This document shows, in pieces, positions 15,357 through 23,886 of a stretch of 46,008 nt of DNA (position 1 is its first letter; each line of letters starts with the position of its first letter). The stretch is from NCBI GenBank assembly GCA_023402505.1, contig JAEYGD010000271.1:1-46008 (forward strand). The letters run 5' to 3'. This DNA comes from Actinomycetes bacterium. Its GTDB lineage: Bacteria > Actinomycetota > Actinomycetes > Mycobacteriales > Micromonosporaceae. The notes beneath the pieces are model-generated. The model was given only the letters and a program-made list of their open reading frames with translations. It was not told where the DNA came from and searched no databases. The position numbers were made by a program, and so were the translations under genes.

Positions 15357-16241
15357 ATGACCAGACCCGACCCGACGCATCCCTTCGGTCTGACCGGGCG
15401 GGTCGCGGTGGTGACCGGGGCGGCCCGCGGGATCGGGCGTGCCGCGGCGGTCGCTCTCGCCGCCGCCGGCGCGAACGTCGCCGGGATCGACATCGTGGCC
15501 GAGGTGAGCCCGCGGTTGGACTACCCTCCGGCCGCACCCGGCGATCTGGCCGAGACCGGGCGCGTCGTACGTGAGCACGGGTCCGAGTGGCTGGGGATCG
15601 AGGCCGACACCCGCGACATCACGGCCCTGCGGGCGGCCGCGAAGGCCGTCGCCGAGCGGTGGGGCGGTGTCGACGTCGTGTTCGCCAACGCCGGGATCCA
15701 GGGCTTCAAGCCGCTGCTGGAGATGGACGACGGCGACTGGCACGAACAGATCGACACGAACCTCACCGGGACCGCCAACACGCTGCGGGCGTTCGCGCCG
15801 CACCTGGTCGAACGCGGCGGAGGCCGGCTGATCGTCACCTCGTCCACCCAGGGACAGCACGGGACCCGGTGGGGCGCCAGCTACTCGGCGTCCAAGTGGG
15901 GCATCCTCGGGTTGATGAAGTCGGCGGCGCTCGAACTGGGCGAGTACGGCATCACCGTCAACGCGATCGTGCCGGGGCTCGTCGACACGGCGCTGACCCG
16001 GCACGAGGACCGCTACGCCCAGGCCGTCGCCGACGGGGGCAAGGCGCCCACCGGCGACCCCGCCGAAGACGAGAAGACCGCCGCCGCGGCCCTCGCGAGC
16101 AAACTCCCGCTGGGCGTGCCGTGGATCGAGCCGGCGGACGTCGCCCCCGCCGTCGTCTACCTGGCCTCCGACGCCGCCCGGATGGTCTCCGGAACGGCGC
16201 TGTCGGTCACGGGCGGCGACAGCGCCCGCGTCACGCCGTAG
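15357..16241 (+). CDS. SDR-family NAD(P)-dependent oxidoreductase, mycofactocin-coupled type
   Basis: This is a short-chain dehydrogenase of 294 aa. The Rossmann nucleotide-binding site is VAVVTGAARGIGRA near the N terminus, followed by NAG in VVFANAGIQG. The catalytic pair is Tyr176 and Lys180 in YSASK, with an upstream Ser in IVTSSTQGQ. An insert after the second strand (DIVAEVSPRLDYPPAAPGDL) is of the kind seen in mycofactocin-coupled SDRs, in which NAD is held and recycled by mycofactocin; that detail is a family inference. Substrate is unknown, probably an alcohol or ketone. ATG 15357 is preferred over 15351 because GCAGAGG lies 7 bases before it but only 1 base before the earlier ATG. 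It appears monocistronic. Confidence 0.85.
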   Translation: MTRPDPTHPFGLTGRVAVVTGAARGIGRAAAVALAAAGANVAGIDIVAEVSPRLDYPPAAPGDLAETGRVVREHGSEWLGIEADTRDITALRAAAKAVAERWGGVDVVFANAGIQGFKPLLEMDDGDWHEQIDTNLTGTANTLRAFAPHLVERGGGRLIVTSSTQGQHGTRWGASYSASKWGILGLMKSAALELGEYGITVNAIVPGLVDTALTRHEDRYAQAVADGGKAPTGDPAEDEKTAAAALASKLPLGVPWIEPADVAPAVVYLASDAARMVSGTALSVTGGDSARVTP

Positions 16242-16448
16242 CCGAAACCCCGTCGCACACGGCTTTGGGTCAACCGGAGTGCGCCTGGGCGCCGGTGCTC
16301 CCCGATTGCGCGAACTGACAACGACGCGGGCCGATCACCGCACAGGTTTGCGGTTCGTCACGAAGACGCCGGCACATCCTCCGCTGAATAGTTTCCTCAC
16401 CACGTCGTCCGACTCCCCCACCAGGTCGGGGGATCGATTGGAGGGGAA

Positions 16449-17039
16449 ATGCGCAGACGTCGCGCGCTCGGCATCGGGCTCGCCGCACTGCTGGCGGTCT
16501 CCGTGGCCGCCGTTGCTTCTCCGGCCGGCGCAGCCGGGCCGGCAACCGCTGCCGGGGCGATCCCCGAGGCGGTGCTCGAAGCGGCCGAGGCTCTGGCCGG
16601 CGAGCGGGCCGCCGCACCGGCAGCACTCACGTTCAGCCGCGAGCCGACCGCTGGCGGCCCGGTCGTGGCAGCCGCCGAAAACGTGATCACCTGCACCGGA
16701 CGCGCCCAGTATCCGCACAAGTCGACCGGCGGCAACGGCATCCCGGGCAGCCTCGACGGGAAGGCGGACTCGTGGTGCGACGCGGTCATCCCGTACATCG
16801 GCGCTCAGGTCGAGCTGTACCAGTACGTCCCCGGTAGCGGCTTCTTCCTGGTGTCGGTCGGCAGCCTGAATTCCGGTCCCGGGAACAAGACGTACACCGG
16901 GGTCGCGTTCGCGATCTGCCAGGGCGTGGCGAACTACTACGTCACCAAGGGCATCCACACGTTCACCGCTCCCGGCGGCTACTACCCGCCGTCGGTGACG
17001 CTGAACACGCAGTCGCCCATCGTGCAGGTCACCTGCTGA
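16449..17039 (+). CDS. Small exported Cys-containing protein of unknown function
   Basis: This 196-aa protein has a clear Sec signal (MRRRRALGIGLAALLAVSVA, cleavage near AGAAG at ~29). An Ala-rich propeptide-like stretch follows, then a compact C-terminal domain from residue ~78 (ENVITCTGRAQYPHKSTGGN) to the end. The mature domain has four Cys (ITC, DSWC, AIC and the last residue), consistent with two disulfides, and many Tyr, Val and Gly residues as in a beta-rich fold. A GGAGGGG ribosome site lies just before the ATG. I do not recognise a named family. The downstream gene converges on it, and a hairpin separates the two. Confidence 0.75.
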   Translation: MRRRRALGIGLAALLAVSVAAVASPAGAAGPATAAGAIPEAVLEAAEALAGERAAAPAALTFSREPTAGGPVVAAAENVITCTGRAQYPHKSTGGNGIPGSLDGKADSWCDAVIPYIGAQVELYQYVPGSGFFLVSVGSLNSGPGNKTYTGVAFAICQGVANYYVTKGIHTFTAPGGYYPPSVTLNTQSPIVQVTC

Positions 17040-17054
17040 CCCGCACGGACGAAC

Positions 17055-17089
17055 CGGCCGACCGCCGCACAGCCCGTGGCGGTCGGCCG
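17055..17089. terminator. Perfect 12-bp hairpin between convergent genes
   Basis: CGGCCGACCGCC (17055-17066) and GGCGGTCGGCCG (17078-17089) are exact inverted copies with an 11-base loop. The hairpin lies between the stop codons of the exported-protein gene (plus) and the VOC gene (minus), where a bidirectional terminator is expected. Confidence 0.7.
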
Positions 17090-17121
17090 AGGCGACCGGG
17101 ACGGCGTTACGACGGCACCGG

Positions 17122-17850
17122 TCAGCCCGGGGTGAGGAGGCAGAACTCGTTGCCCTCCGGGTCGGCGAGAACCTTCCACGGGACATCCAGGTCGATGGCG
17201 GTGGCGCCGAGATCCAGCAGTCTGGCTGCCTCCGTCTCCAGATCGTCACCCGGGTACGGGCGGAGGTCGAGATGGACCCGGTTCCACCCGGTCTTGGTGT
17301 CGGGGGTGCGGAGGAACTGCAGGTATGGGCCGACGCCCGCGGCGGAGCGCAGTACCGCGTTGCGGTCGGTCACCTCGTGCAGGGTCCAGTCCGTGGCGCT
17401 GCTCCAGAAGCGGGCCATGGCACGCGGATCCGCGCAGTCGACCACGACACTGGCGACCGGTCCGGTGTCCTGGACCGGGTCGTGCCAGTCCAGCACGCAG
17501 AACTCGTTGCCCTCCGGGTCCGCCATGACCTGCCATGGGACGTCCCCCTGGCCCACGTCGACGGTCGCCGCGCCGAGCGCCTTCAAGCGGGTGACCACCT
17601 CCGCCTGGTGAGCCGTCGAGGTGGTGGCGAGGTCGAGGTGCACGCGGTTCTTGACCGTCTTGGGTTCCGGGGAGGCGATGATGTCGACGCAGACGGCGGT
17701 GGGGTCGGGGTAGCCGAAGCCCTCGGGTTCGAGGTTGATCACACCGGGTGCCTCGCTGGAGACCGTCCAGCCGAGCACCGCCGCCCAGAAGTCGCCCAGC
17801 GCGGCGGCGTCCCGGGCCTTCATGGTGATCTGCACCAGCCGCGTTGCCAT
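17122..17850 (-). CDS. Two-domain VOC (glyoxalase/bleomycin-resistance-like) protein
   Basis: This 242-aa protein is made of two tandem vicinal-oxygen-chelate units. The first starts RLVQITMKARDAAALGDFWA and ends with PEGNEFCVLDWHD; the second starts VASVVVDCADPRAMARFWSS and ends with PEGNEFCLLTPG. The repeat of the PEGNEFC motif shows internal duplication. VOC proteins bind a metal and act as isomerases, dioxygenases or drug-binding proteins; this glyoxalase-like type is usually uncharacterised. The ATG at 17850 lies directly before the conserved first strand; upstream in-frame sequence is Pro/Arg-rich and not protein-like. It is probably cytoplasmic and monocistronic. Confidence 0.82.
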   Translation of the reverse strand: MATRLVQITMKARDAAALGDFWAAVLGWTVSSEAPGVINLEPEGFGYPDPTAVCVDIIASPEPKTVKNRVHLDLATTSTAHQAEVVTRLKALGAATVDVGQGDVPWQVMADPEGNEFCVLDWHDPVQDTGPVASVVVDCADPRAMARFWSSATDWTLHEVTDRNAVLRSAAGVGPYLQFLRTPDTKTGWNRVHLDLRPYPGDDLETEAARLLDLGATAIDLDVPWKVLADPEGNEFCLLTPG

Positions 17851-18085
17851 GCCGCCGATGGTAACGGCAGGCCGCGTACCAAGATCGACCAGGCGGGGCT
17901 CGGGCCCGGCACCCGTCGCCGCCACCTCCTCCGGCCCGCGGCGCGCGGTCCGTCGCGCACCGCGGGTCGGAAGGGGCGGCACCGCCGGCTGGTCCGGTCA
18001 CCCGGGTGGGACCGTGCCCGGTCGTCCTCCCGATCCCGTGGCGGGACTGGCGCGGTGCGCTGTCACCGGACGTGCCGTCGTTCGC

Positions 18086-20176
18086 TCACGGCGTGGTCAG
18101 GGAGAACTGGCGTACGGTCACCGCGCCGCCCAGTGACTGGGTGGCGTAGTTGAAGATGCCGAACCGGTAACCCATGAAGAACTGCCAGGCGTTGTTGAGG
18201 GTCAGCGCGTTGCCGAGCGGGGTGAAGGTCACCCCGTCGGTGCTGTACGAGAACCTCGCCTGCCGGCCGGAGCCGGGTCGGATGTCGGCGTTGGCCCGAA
18301 GCCAGATCCGCCCGCCGGACACCGGGGCGCTGGCTATCTCGGTCCCGGTCCCGGTGGTGTTCCAGTCGGTGCCCATGGTGAGGCCGTTGGTCATGGCGAC
18401 GCGGACCGTCCCGTTGTCGCGTTTGACGCCGATCCACGCCGAGGTGTCCCGCAGCATCGCGAGCCCGGCCCGGTCGCCGTCGCGCATCGTCGAGTAGTCC
18501 AGCTCGATGGTTCCGGTGGAGGTCGGTCCCTGGATCCGGTGGGTCAGGGTGTTCCGGGCCCGGTAGAGGTCGTTGGTCACCGACGCGGTCTGCAGGCGCA
18601 GGCCGTTGTTCACCGACCACCGGCTGTTGTCCGGGTTGTGGTTCCACTCGTACTGGACCCCTAGGGTCGTGCCGCCGAAGGTGTCGGTGCCGGTGAGCGG
18701 TTTGACCGGACGCAGTGGCAGTGGGTTGGCGTAGTTGACGCCCCAGGAGCCGTTGACGGTCTGCACCTGCGGCCAGCCGTCGGCGGTCCAGGTGATCGGC
18801 GCCAGTGTCGGCATCCGGCCGCCCGGGTACGCGTCGGTGAAGGCCATGTAGTACCAGGCGCCGTTCTGGGTCTGCACCAGCCCGCCCTGGTGCGGCACGC
18901 CGCCACCGCTGATCGGGCCGGGCATGTTCAGCAGCACCTGCCGCTGCTCGTACGGCCCGAACGGGCCGTTGGTGGACTTGAGCACGTACTGGCCGTTGGC
19001 CGGCCGGGTGAGCCAGATGTAGTAGGCGCCGTTGCGCTTGTAGAAGCGCGCTCCCTCCAGCGTGCCGATGCTCGACGGGGTCTGGTAGACCTGCTGGGCC
19101 CGGACCTGGCTACGCCCGTCGGCGGAGAGCTGGGCGACGCTGATCGTGCCGTTGCCGTACGCGACGTACATCGTGTCGTTGTCGTCGATCAGCATTCCGG
19201 CGTCGTAGTAGCAGTTGGGGATGGTGGCGTGCCGGGTCCAGGTGCTGTCGACGGCGGAGGCCGTGTAGATGTGCGTCTGGCTGAAGTCGATGCAGCCGGC
19301 CCAGTAGAAGGTCCGGTTGCTGGGCCGGTAGTTCAGGGTCGAGGCCCAGATGCCGTCCACGTACGCCTGAGCGCCGCTGGGCAGGTCGTACTTGGACCCG
19401 AAGTCCAGCCTCGGCACCGAGTGCCCGGCGAACTCCCAGTTGACCAGGTCCCAGGAGCGCAACACCGGCGCTCCCGGCGAGTAGTGCATCGTGGAGGCGG
19501 ACATGTAGTAGACGTCGCCGACCCGGATGATGTCGACGTCGGCGAAGTCCTGCCAGACCACCGGGTTGGTGAAGGTGCCGCCGGGGTTGCCGGGGCCGGG
19601 GTCGCCGACCCGCACCAGCTGCCACTGCTGGTTGGTCCCACCCCAGTCGTCGTACTGCACCACGTTCGCACCGTCGGCGGTCGAGGCGTTCTGCACCTCC
19701 ACGGCCTTGTTCGAGTTGCGGTTGATCAGCCGGACGTGGCCGCCGTCGGAGTCGGCCAGCCGGAACTGCTGGTTCGTCCCGTTGTGGTCCGACCACTGCA
19801 CGATGGCCGCGCCGTTGGCCGTGGAGAAGTTGGAGACGTCCAGCACCTTGCCGGAGTGCCGTGACTTCAGCCGGTAGTAACCGCCTCCGGAGTCCACGAA
19901 CTGCCACTGCTGCCAGTTCCCGTCGTTGCGCGACCACTGGGTGATCCGCGCACCGTCGTTGGTGGCCAGGTTGTAGACGTCCAACGCCTTGCCGCTGTTG
20001 CGGTTCACCAGCACGTACCACGCGTTGGTGTCCACTGTCGCCGCCGACGCCGGTGACGGGGACACCGCGACCAGGGCGGCGGCGCCGCCCACCGCCACCG
20101 CCACGGCGGCGGCGAGCCGGGACAACCAGCCACGCCGAAGCGGCAGGGCCCGTCCGGGCCCACCGATGCCAACCAT
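18086..20176 (-). CDS. Exported GH43-family glycoside hydrolase with N-terminal CBM13 (ricin-type) module
   Basis: This 696-aa enzyme has a signal peptide (LAAAVAVAVGGAAALVAV, cleavage near ASAA at ~46) and a ricin-type CBM13 at residues 49-191 with QQWQF/NQQF/NQQWQL motifs. A five-bladed GH43 catalytic domain follows at about 195-500. Candidate catalytic residues are base Asp213 (DFADVDIIR) and acid Glu374 (GTLEGARFY). The C-terminal ~180 residues form a beta-sandwich like the GH43 C-terminal domain (TGTIELDYSTMRDGDRAGLA). Activity is likely beta-xylosidase or alpha-L-arabinofuranosidase on xylan or arabinan. The ATG at 20176 has the strong site AAAGGAGG. It is transcribed divergently from the GH27 gene through a shared promoter region with LacI-like operators. 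Confidence 0.88.
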   Translation of the reverse strand: MVGIGGPGRALPLRRGWLSRLAAAVAVAVGGAAALVAVSPSPASAATVDTNAWYVLVNRNSGKALDVYNLATNDGARITQWSRNDGNWQQWQFVDSGGGYYRLKSRHSGKVLDVSNFSTANGAAIVQWSDHNGTNQQFRLADSDGGHVRLINRNSNKAVEVQNASTADGANVVQYDDWGGTNQQWQLVRVGDPGPGNPGGTFTNPVVWQDFADVDIIRVGDVYYMSASTMHYSPGAPVLRSWDLVNWEFAGHSVPRLDFGSKYDLPSGAQAYVDGIWASTLNYRPSNRTFYWAGCIDFSQTHIYTASAVDSTWTRHATIPNCYYDAGMLIDDNDTMYVAYGNGTISVAQLSADGRSQVRAQQVYQTPSSIGTLEGARFYKRNGAYYIWLTRPANGQYVLKSTNGPFGPYEQRQVLLNMPGPISGGGVPHQGGLVQTQNGAWYYMAFTDAYPGGRMPTLAPITWTADGWPQVQTVNGSWGVNYANPLPLRPVKPLTGTDTFGGTTLGVQYEWNHNPDNSRWSVNNGLRLQTASVTNDLYRARNTLTHRIQGPTSTGTIELDYSTMRDGDRAGLAMLRDTSAWIGVKRDNGTVRVAMTNGLTMGTDWNTTGTGTEIASAPVSGGRIWLRANADIRPGSGRQARFSYSTDGVTFTPLGNALTLNNAWQFFMGYRFGIFNYATQSLGGAVTVRQFSLTTP
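19604..20032 (-). repeat. CBM13 module of the GH43 gene, inverted near-copy of the one in the GH10 gene
   Basis: This 429-base segment encodes 143 residues and aligns without gaps to 26533-26961 on the other strand. By hand count about 116 of 143 residues are identical, with runs such as QWQFVDSGGGYYRLKSRHSG shared exactly. The similarity stops at the catalytic domains, so the module moved between two enzymes as a unit or is being homogenised. Confidence 0.85.
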
Positions 20177-20363
20177 GATCCTCCTTTGGGAAACAGGGAT
20201 GCTCCGGGCCGCCGTCCCGGGAGGGCCCCGGTCAACCGGGTCTGCCCCGCCTCGCCCGGTGGACGTTCGAGCAGCGCCCCGTGCCCGGCGGGGCGCTCGA
20301 CGTCCGGCGATCCGCGGGAGGCCATCCCCAGCCCGGATGGCCACGCTGCTGACGGCTCGTCCA

Positions 20364-20395
20364 TTGACTGTGAGCGATAACACTCGGGTAGTCAA
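20364..20395. promoter_or_regulatory. Symmetric divergent promoter with central LacI-family-like operator
   Basis: TTGACT at 20364-20369 and its exact inverse AGTCAA at 20390-20395 are -35-like boxes pointing in opposite directions. Between them is TGTGAGCGATAACA (20369-20382), an imperfect palindrome (10 of 14 positions symmetric) very like LacI-family operators. For the minus strand, a -10-like CACAGT lies 17 bases from its -35. A repressor here would block the GH43 gene and the GH27 gene together. The rest of the 549-base spacer (20177-20725) shows no convincing gene; it also holds a small inverted repeat, CATTCG-N6-CGAATG, at 20402-20419. Confidence 0.6.
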
Positions 20396-20467
20396 GACGG
20401 GCATTCGTAGGTCCGAATGATCGGGGTCGCAAGAGGTGGACCTTGGCCGAGTCATTTACTTCTGCCG

Positions 20468-20483
20468 ATGTCGTCGTTAACAT
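20468..20483. promoter_or_regulatory. Second LacI-family-like operator upstream of the GH27 gene
   Basis: ATGTCGTCGTTAACAT keeps the outer ATGT...TAACAT of the ATGTTAGCGCTAACAT-type operators that LacI/GalR-family repressors of actinobacterial glycosidase genes use. It lies 242 bases before the GH27 start and about 100 bases from the divergent promoter, so looping between the two sites is possible. Confidence 0.45.
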
Positions 20484-20725
20484 CGCTGCCACCCGTGTGA
20501 CGTCCGGGCAGCCACCATGGCTGGAGCCGGCCCGGAGTCCGCGACGATCCGCCGGTGGCGCTGCCCCGCGCGCCACCCGGCCACCGGTTGTGGCCGGCAG
20601 GCGCTGAGTGTGGACGGGCGAGCGCTCAGACCTGCCGGCCGCGCACCATGCCGCGCCGTCGCGCCGGCCCCAAGGCCCGGCGAAGCGCCACCGGGCGGGT
20701 CATCCGTCAACGAGGAGGAACCCAC

Positions 20726-22378
20726 ATGCGTAGACCGAGAAGATGGCTGACCGCCGTCCTTGGTGTCCTGGCGATGGTCACCGCCACGGCCCTCGCCGAC
20801 GGGGTGGTCTCACCCCGGCCGGCCCAGGCGCTGGACAACGGCGTCGCCCGCACCCCACCGATGGGCTGGAACACCTGGAACACGTTCGGCTGCAACATCA
20901 ACGAGACCCTGATCCGCCAGATGGCCGACGCGATCGTCAACCACGGACTGCGCGACCTCGGATACAAGTACGTCGTCGTCGACGACTGCTGGTTCAACCC
21001 GAACCGGGACGCGCAGGGCAACCTCCAGGCGCACCCGCAGCGGTTCCCCAGCGGCATGAAGGCGCTCGGCGACTACCTGCACTCCCGCGGTCTGCTGTTC
21101 GGCATCTACCAGGCACCGCTGGACCAGACCTGCGCCCAGTACTTCGACGCCTTCCCCGGCTCCACCGGCAGCCTCGGCCACGAGTACCAGGACGCCCGGC
21201 AGTTCGCCGCCTGGGGCGTGGACTACCTCAAGTACGACTGGTGCTCGCCCACCGGGAGCATCAACGACCAGGTAGCGAGGTTCGGCATCATGCGCGACGC
21301 GCTGGCCGCGACCGGCCGGCCGATCGTCTACAGCATCAACCCGAACAGCATCCACGAGAAGACCGGGCCGCAGCGCAACTGGAGCGACGTGGCGAACCTC
21401 TGGCGGACCACCGAGGACATCACCAACGCGTGGGACACCGGACAGACCAACGGCTACCCGATGGGCATCAAGAACATCGTCGACGTCAACGTGCCGCTGG
21501 CCGGGTACGCCGCACCGGGCGGATTCAACGACCCGGACATGCTGGAGGTCGGCAACGGCGGCATGACCGACACCGAGATGCGCAGCCACTTCGCCCTCTG
21601 GGCGGTGATGGCCGCGCCGCTGATGATGGGCAACGACCTGCGCTCGCCCAGCTCGGCGACACTCACCATCCTCAAGAACCAGCACCTGATCGCGATCAAC
21701 CAGGACACCCTCGGCCGGCAGGCGGTTCAGGTGTCCCACGACGGCACCCGGCGGGTGCTGGCCAAGCGGCTGGCCAACGGCGACGTCGCGGTCGCGTTGT
21801 TCAACCAGGGCAGCACCACGACAACGGTCACCACCACGGCGACGGCGATCGGCAAGAGCGGCACCTCGTTCACCCTGCGCGACGCCTGGACCGACAGCAC
21901 CTCCACGACCACCGGCACCATCTCCGCGAGCGTCCCCGCCCACGGCACGGTCGTGTACCGGGTCAGCGGGGGCGTGACCACCGACCCGCCGCTCCCGAGC
22001 ACGTTCCGGCTGCGCAGCGACTCCGCCGGGCGGTGCCTCGACCTGGACAACTCCAACACCGCCAACGGCACCGGCACCCTGATCTGGGACTGCCACAACA
22101 ACGCCAACCAGCGGATCACCCCGAACGGTCAGACGCTGCGCATCCTCGGCAAGTGCCTGGACGTGCCGCTGACCGCCGGCAACGGCACCCGGGTGCAGAT
22201 CTGGGACTGCAACGGCGGCACCAACCAGCAGTGGACCTTCAACGGTAACGGCACGGTGAGCAGCGTCCGCTTCCCGTCGCTGTGCCTGGACGTCGACAAC
22301 GGCGGCACCGCGAACGGCACGCCGGTGATCCTCTGGTCCTGCCACGGCAACGCCAACCAGCGGTGGAGCCGGGTGTGA
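20726..22378 (+). CDS. Exported GH27 alpha-galactosidase with C-terminal CBM13 module
   Basis: This 550-aa enzyme removes terminal alpha-linked galactose (or beta-L-arabinopyranose) from plant polysaccharides. It has a signal peptide (WLTAVLGVLAMVTATALA, cleavage near AQA at ~36) and a GH27 (beta/alpha)8 barrel beginning ARTPPMGWNTWNTFGCNIN. The nucleophile is Asp171 in YLKYDWC; the acid/base is probably Asp271 in FNDPDMLEVGNGGMT. A beta-sandwich follows, then a ricin-type CBM13 at ~425-550 with three QxW-like repeats (NANQRI, NQQWTF, NANQRW) and paired Cys. The ATG at 20726 is set by GAGGAGGA 6 bases upstream; longer in-frame readings lack a signal-like start. It diverges from the GH43 gene. 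Confidence 0.93.
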   Translation: MRRPRRWLTAVLGVLAMVTATALADGVVSPRPAQALDNGVARTPPMGWNTWNTFGCNINETLIRQMADAIVNHGLRDLGYKYVVVDDCWFNPNRDAQGNLQAHPQRFPSGMKALGDYLHSRGLLFGIYQAPLDQTCAQYFDAFPGSTGSLGHEYQDARQFAAWGVDYLKYDWCSPTGSINDQVARFGIMRDALAATGRPIVYSINPNSIHEKTGPQRNWSDVANLWRTTEDITNAWDTGQTNGYPMGIKNIVDVNVPLAGYAAPGGFNDPDMLEVGNGGMTDTEMRSHFALWAVMAAPLMMGNDLRSPSSATLTILKNQHLIAINQDTLGRQAVQVSHDGTRRVLAKRLANGDVAVALFNQGSTTTTVTTTATAIGKSGTSFTLRDAWTDSTSTTTGTISASVPAHGTVVYRVSGGVTTDPPLPSTFRLRSDSAGRCLDLDNSNTANGTGTLIWDCHNNANQRITPNGQTLRILGKCLDVPLTAGNGTRVQIWDCNGGTNQQWTFNGNGTVSSVRFPSLCLDVDNGGTANGTPVILWSCHGNANQRWSRV

Positions 22379-22435
22379 CCGGCGACCGTCCACCCCGGAC
22401 CAGAGGCACGGCCGGCCCGGCCACTTGATCTTCGC

Positions 22436-22457
22436 CGCCGCCCACGTGAGGGCGGCG
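22436..22457. terminator. Candidate hairpin downstream of the GH27 gene
   Basis: CGCCGCCC (22436-22443) and GGGCGGCG (22450-22457) pair perfectly around a 6-base loop, between the GH27 stop and the converging PaaX-family gene. The stem is short and pure GC, so chance is possible. Confidence 0.4.
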
Positions 22458-22615
22458 CCGGTCCCGTGTCACCTGGCCGGCGCCGCCCTGACGCCGGCGG
22501 TGGTCCACCGGCTCGGGCGGGGGCCGAGAGGTAGCGTCGACCGGCGTCGGGGCGGCACTAGTGCCAGGGCCCACGTCTGCCTCCGCACCCCTGACCGAGC
22601 CGCGAGGCGCCGGGA

Positions 22616-23617
22616 TCATCCGCAGGCTGCTGCGCCCTGGCCCCGCCGCGCACCGTCGGGGTCCGCCCGCACTCCGGCTCGCAGGTCGCCGGTGGTGTGC
22701 GCCCGGATGCCGGGAGGCGCGTCGCCGGCGAGCCGGGTCACCAGCGACCGGACGTGCTGCTCAGCCGGTGCGGCGAGGCCGTCGTAGACGGCGGTGAACA
22801 GGTCCCGTGCGGATTCTCGGGGCCACCCCGCCGGAAGGAGGTCCAGGGGCAGCTGCGGGTCGAGGGTGGGGAAGCGCCGGAAGGTGTCCATGACCTCGGT
22901 ACGCGACCGCACCGCCGTCGCGCCGTCCACCCGTCCCGCCCTGATCCGGGACAACAGGGGTGTCCAGCGCCGGAGGAACTCCGCGTAGTACCCGGCGATC
23001 GCCGGAACGTCCCAGGCGTCGATGGGAGCGCGGTGGCCGGTGCCGGCGAGGTCGATCTGTCGGGCCCGGAACACCGTGACGGCGCCGAGGGTGAGCTGGG
23101 CGAGCTGCGTCCGGACCGGTGGCGTCAGCTCGCGCGGTGAGATCCACAGCCCGTCGTACAGCGGCGCGTATCCGAGCCACCGGAGCTGACCTCTGAGGGC
23201 GCGCCGCTGTGCGCTGTGGTGCTGCGGCAGCGAGAAGGCGACGACGGTCCAGCAGCCGTCCCACGGAGCCGTCGCGGCGGTGGCCGACAGGATCCAGCGA
23301 CCGCCGGCAGAGAGGTTGGCGGCCGCGGCGTGACTGAGCCGGTAGAAACTGCGCCGCCCCTGCCGGCTGCCCTCCAGGACGCCCCGGCGGGCCAGCCGGC
23401 TGATCGCGGTGCGGGCGCCCGCCGTCGTCACCCCGGACTCCCCGAGCAGCGCGACGATCGCGGCGGACGGCAGGGCGGCACGGGTCCGCAGGGTGTAGTC
23501 CGCCAGCAGGGTCAGCGCGGCACCCTGGGGTGAGGTTCCGGCCTGCCGTCGAGGCAGCCGCAGCGGCTGGTCCTCGTCGTCCGGGAACATCTCCTCGATG
23601 TCGAAGGGGTCATTCAC
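22616..23617 (-). CDS. PaaX-family transcriptional regulator
   Basis: This 333-aa regulator has an acidic N-terminal extension (MNDPFDIEEMFPDDEDQP), then a winged helix-turn-helix (TLRTRAALPSAAIVALLGES and TTAGARTAISRLARRGVLEG, RRSFYRLS). The PaaX core and C-terminal domains follow (PWDGCWTVVAFSLPQHHSAQ, WLGYAPLYDGLWISPREL, RDLFTAVYDGLAAP). PaaX of Escherichia coli represses phenylacetate genes and responds to phenylacetyl-CoA; many actinobacterial homologues regulate other pathways. No paa genes are nearby. It sits between GH27 and the esterase and is divergent from the esterase, so it may sense an aromatic acyl product such as a hydroxycinnamate; this is speculative. The Arg/Ala-rich C-terminal tail after residue ~310 looks unstructured. 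Confidence 0.82.
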   Translation of the reverse strand: MNDPFDIEEMFPDDEDQPLRLPRRQAGTSPQGAALTLLADYTLRTRAALPSAAIVALLGESGVTTAGARTAISRLARRGVLEGSRQGRRSFYRLSHAAAANLSAGGRWILSATAATAPWDGCWTVVAFSLPQHHSAQRRALRGQLRWLGYAPLYDGLWISPRELTPPVRTQLAQLTLGAVTVFRARQIDLAGTGHRAPIDAWDVPAIAGYYAEFLRRWTPLLSRIRAGRVDGATAVRSRTEVMDTFRRFPTLDPQLPLDLLPAGWPRESARDLFTAVYDGLAAPAEQHVRSLVTRLAGDAPPGIRAHTTGDLRAGVRADPDGARRGQGAAACG

Positions 23618-23699
23618 GGGCGCTCCGGGCGGGGGCTCGGGGACGGTGTGCCGACTCTAGACGGACGCGCCGAAGGTCGGCGTGCGGAGGCTCGAATCT

Positions 23700-23719
23700 T
23701 CGATAGCTATCGATTGACA
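23700..23719 (+). promoter_or_regulatory. Perfect 14-base palindrome joined to a -35-like TTGACA before the esterase gene
   Basis: TCGATAGCTATCGA (23700-23713) is a perfect palindrome immediately followed by TTGACA (23714-23719), an ideal -35 box; a weak -10-like AACACT lies 17 bases further on. The site lies between the divergent PaaX-family gene and the esterase, so it could be bound by that regulator or by a LacI-type repressor. Confidence 0.5.
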
Positions 23720-23886
23720 CTTGCCGGTCCGAGGGGAACACTTTCTGCTACACGACGCCGGAGCCGGGCAGGGCGAGCCGCACCCGACGCGGCAGGGCGC
23801 CACCAGTGCGGGGTACCGGGCACACCCGCGACCGGGGCGCGCCACGACGTTTCCCGTCTGCACAGGTGATCGAAGGAGTCGTCCCA

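Noticed and set aside
20810..22393. 527-aa minus-strand open frame opposite the alpha-galactosidase
   Set aside because: Opposite a complete GH27-CBM13 enzyme; composition is repetitive and no motif is seen.
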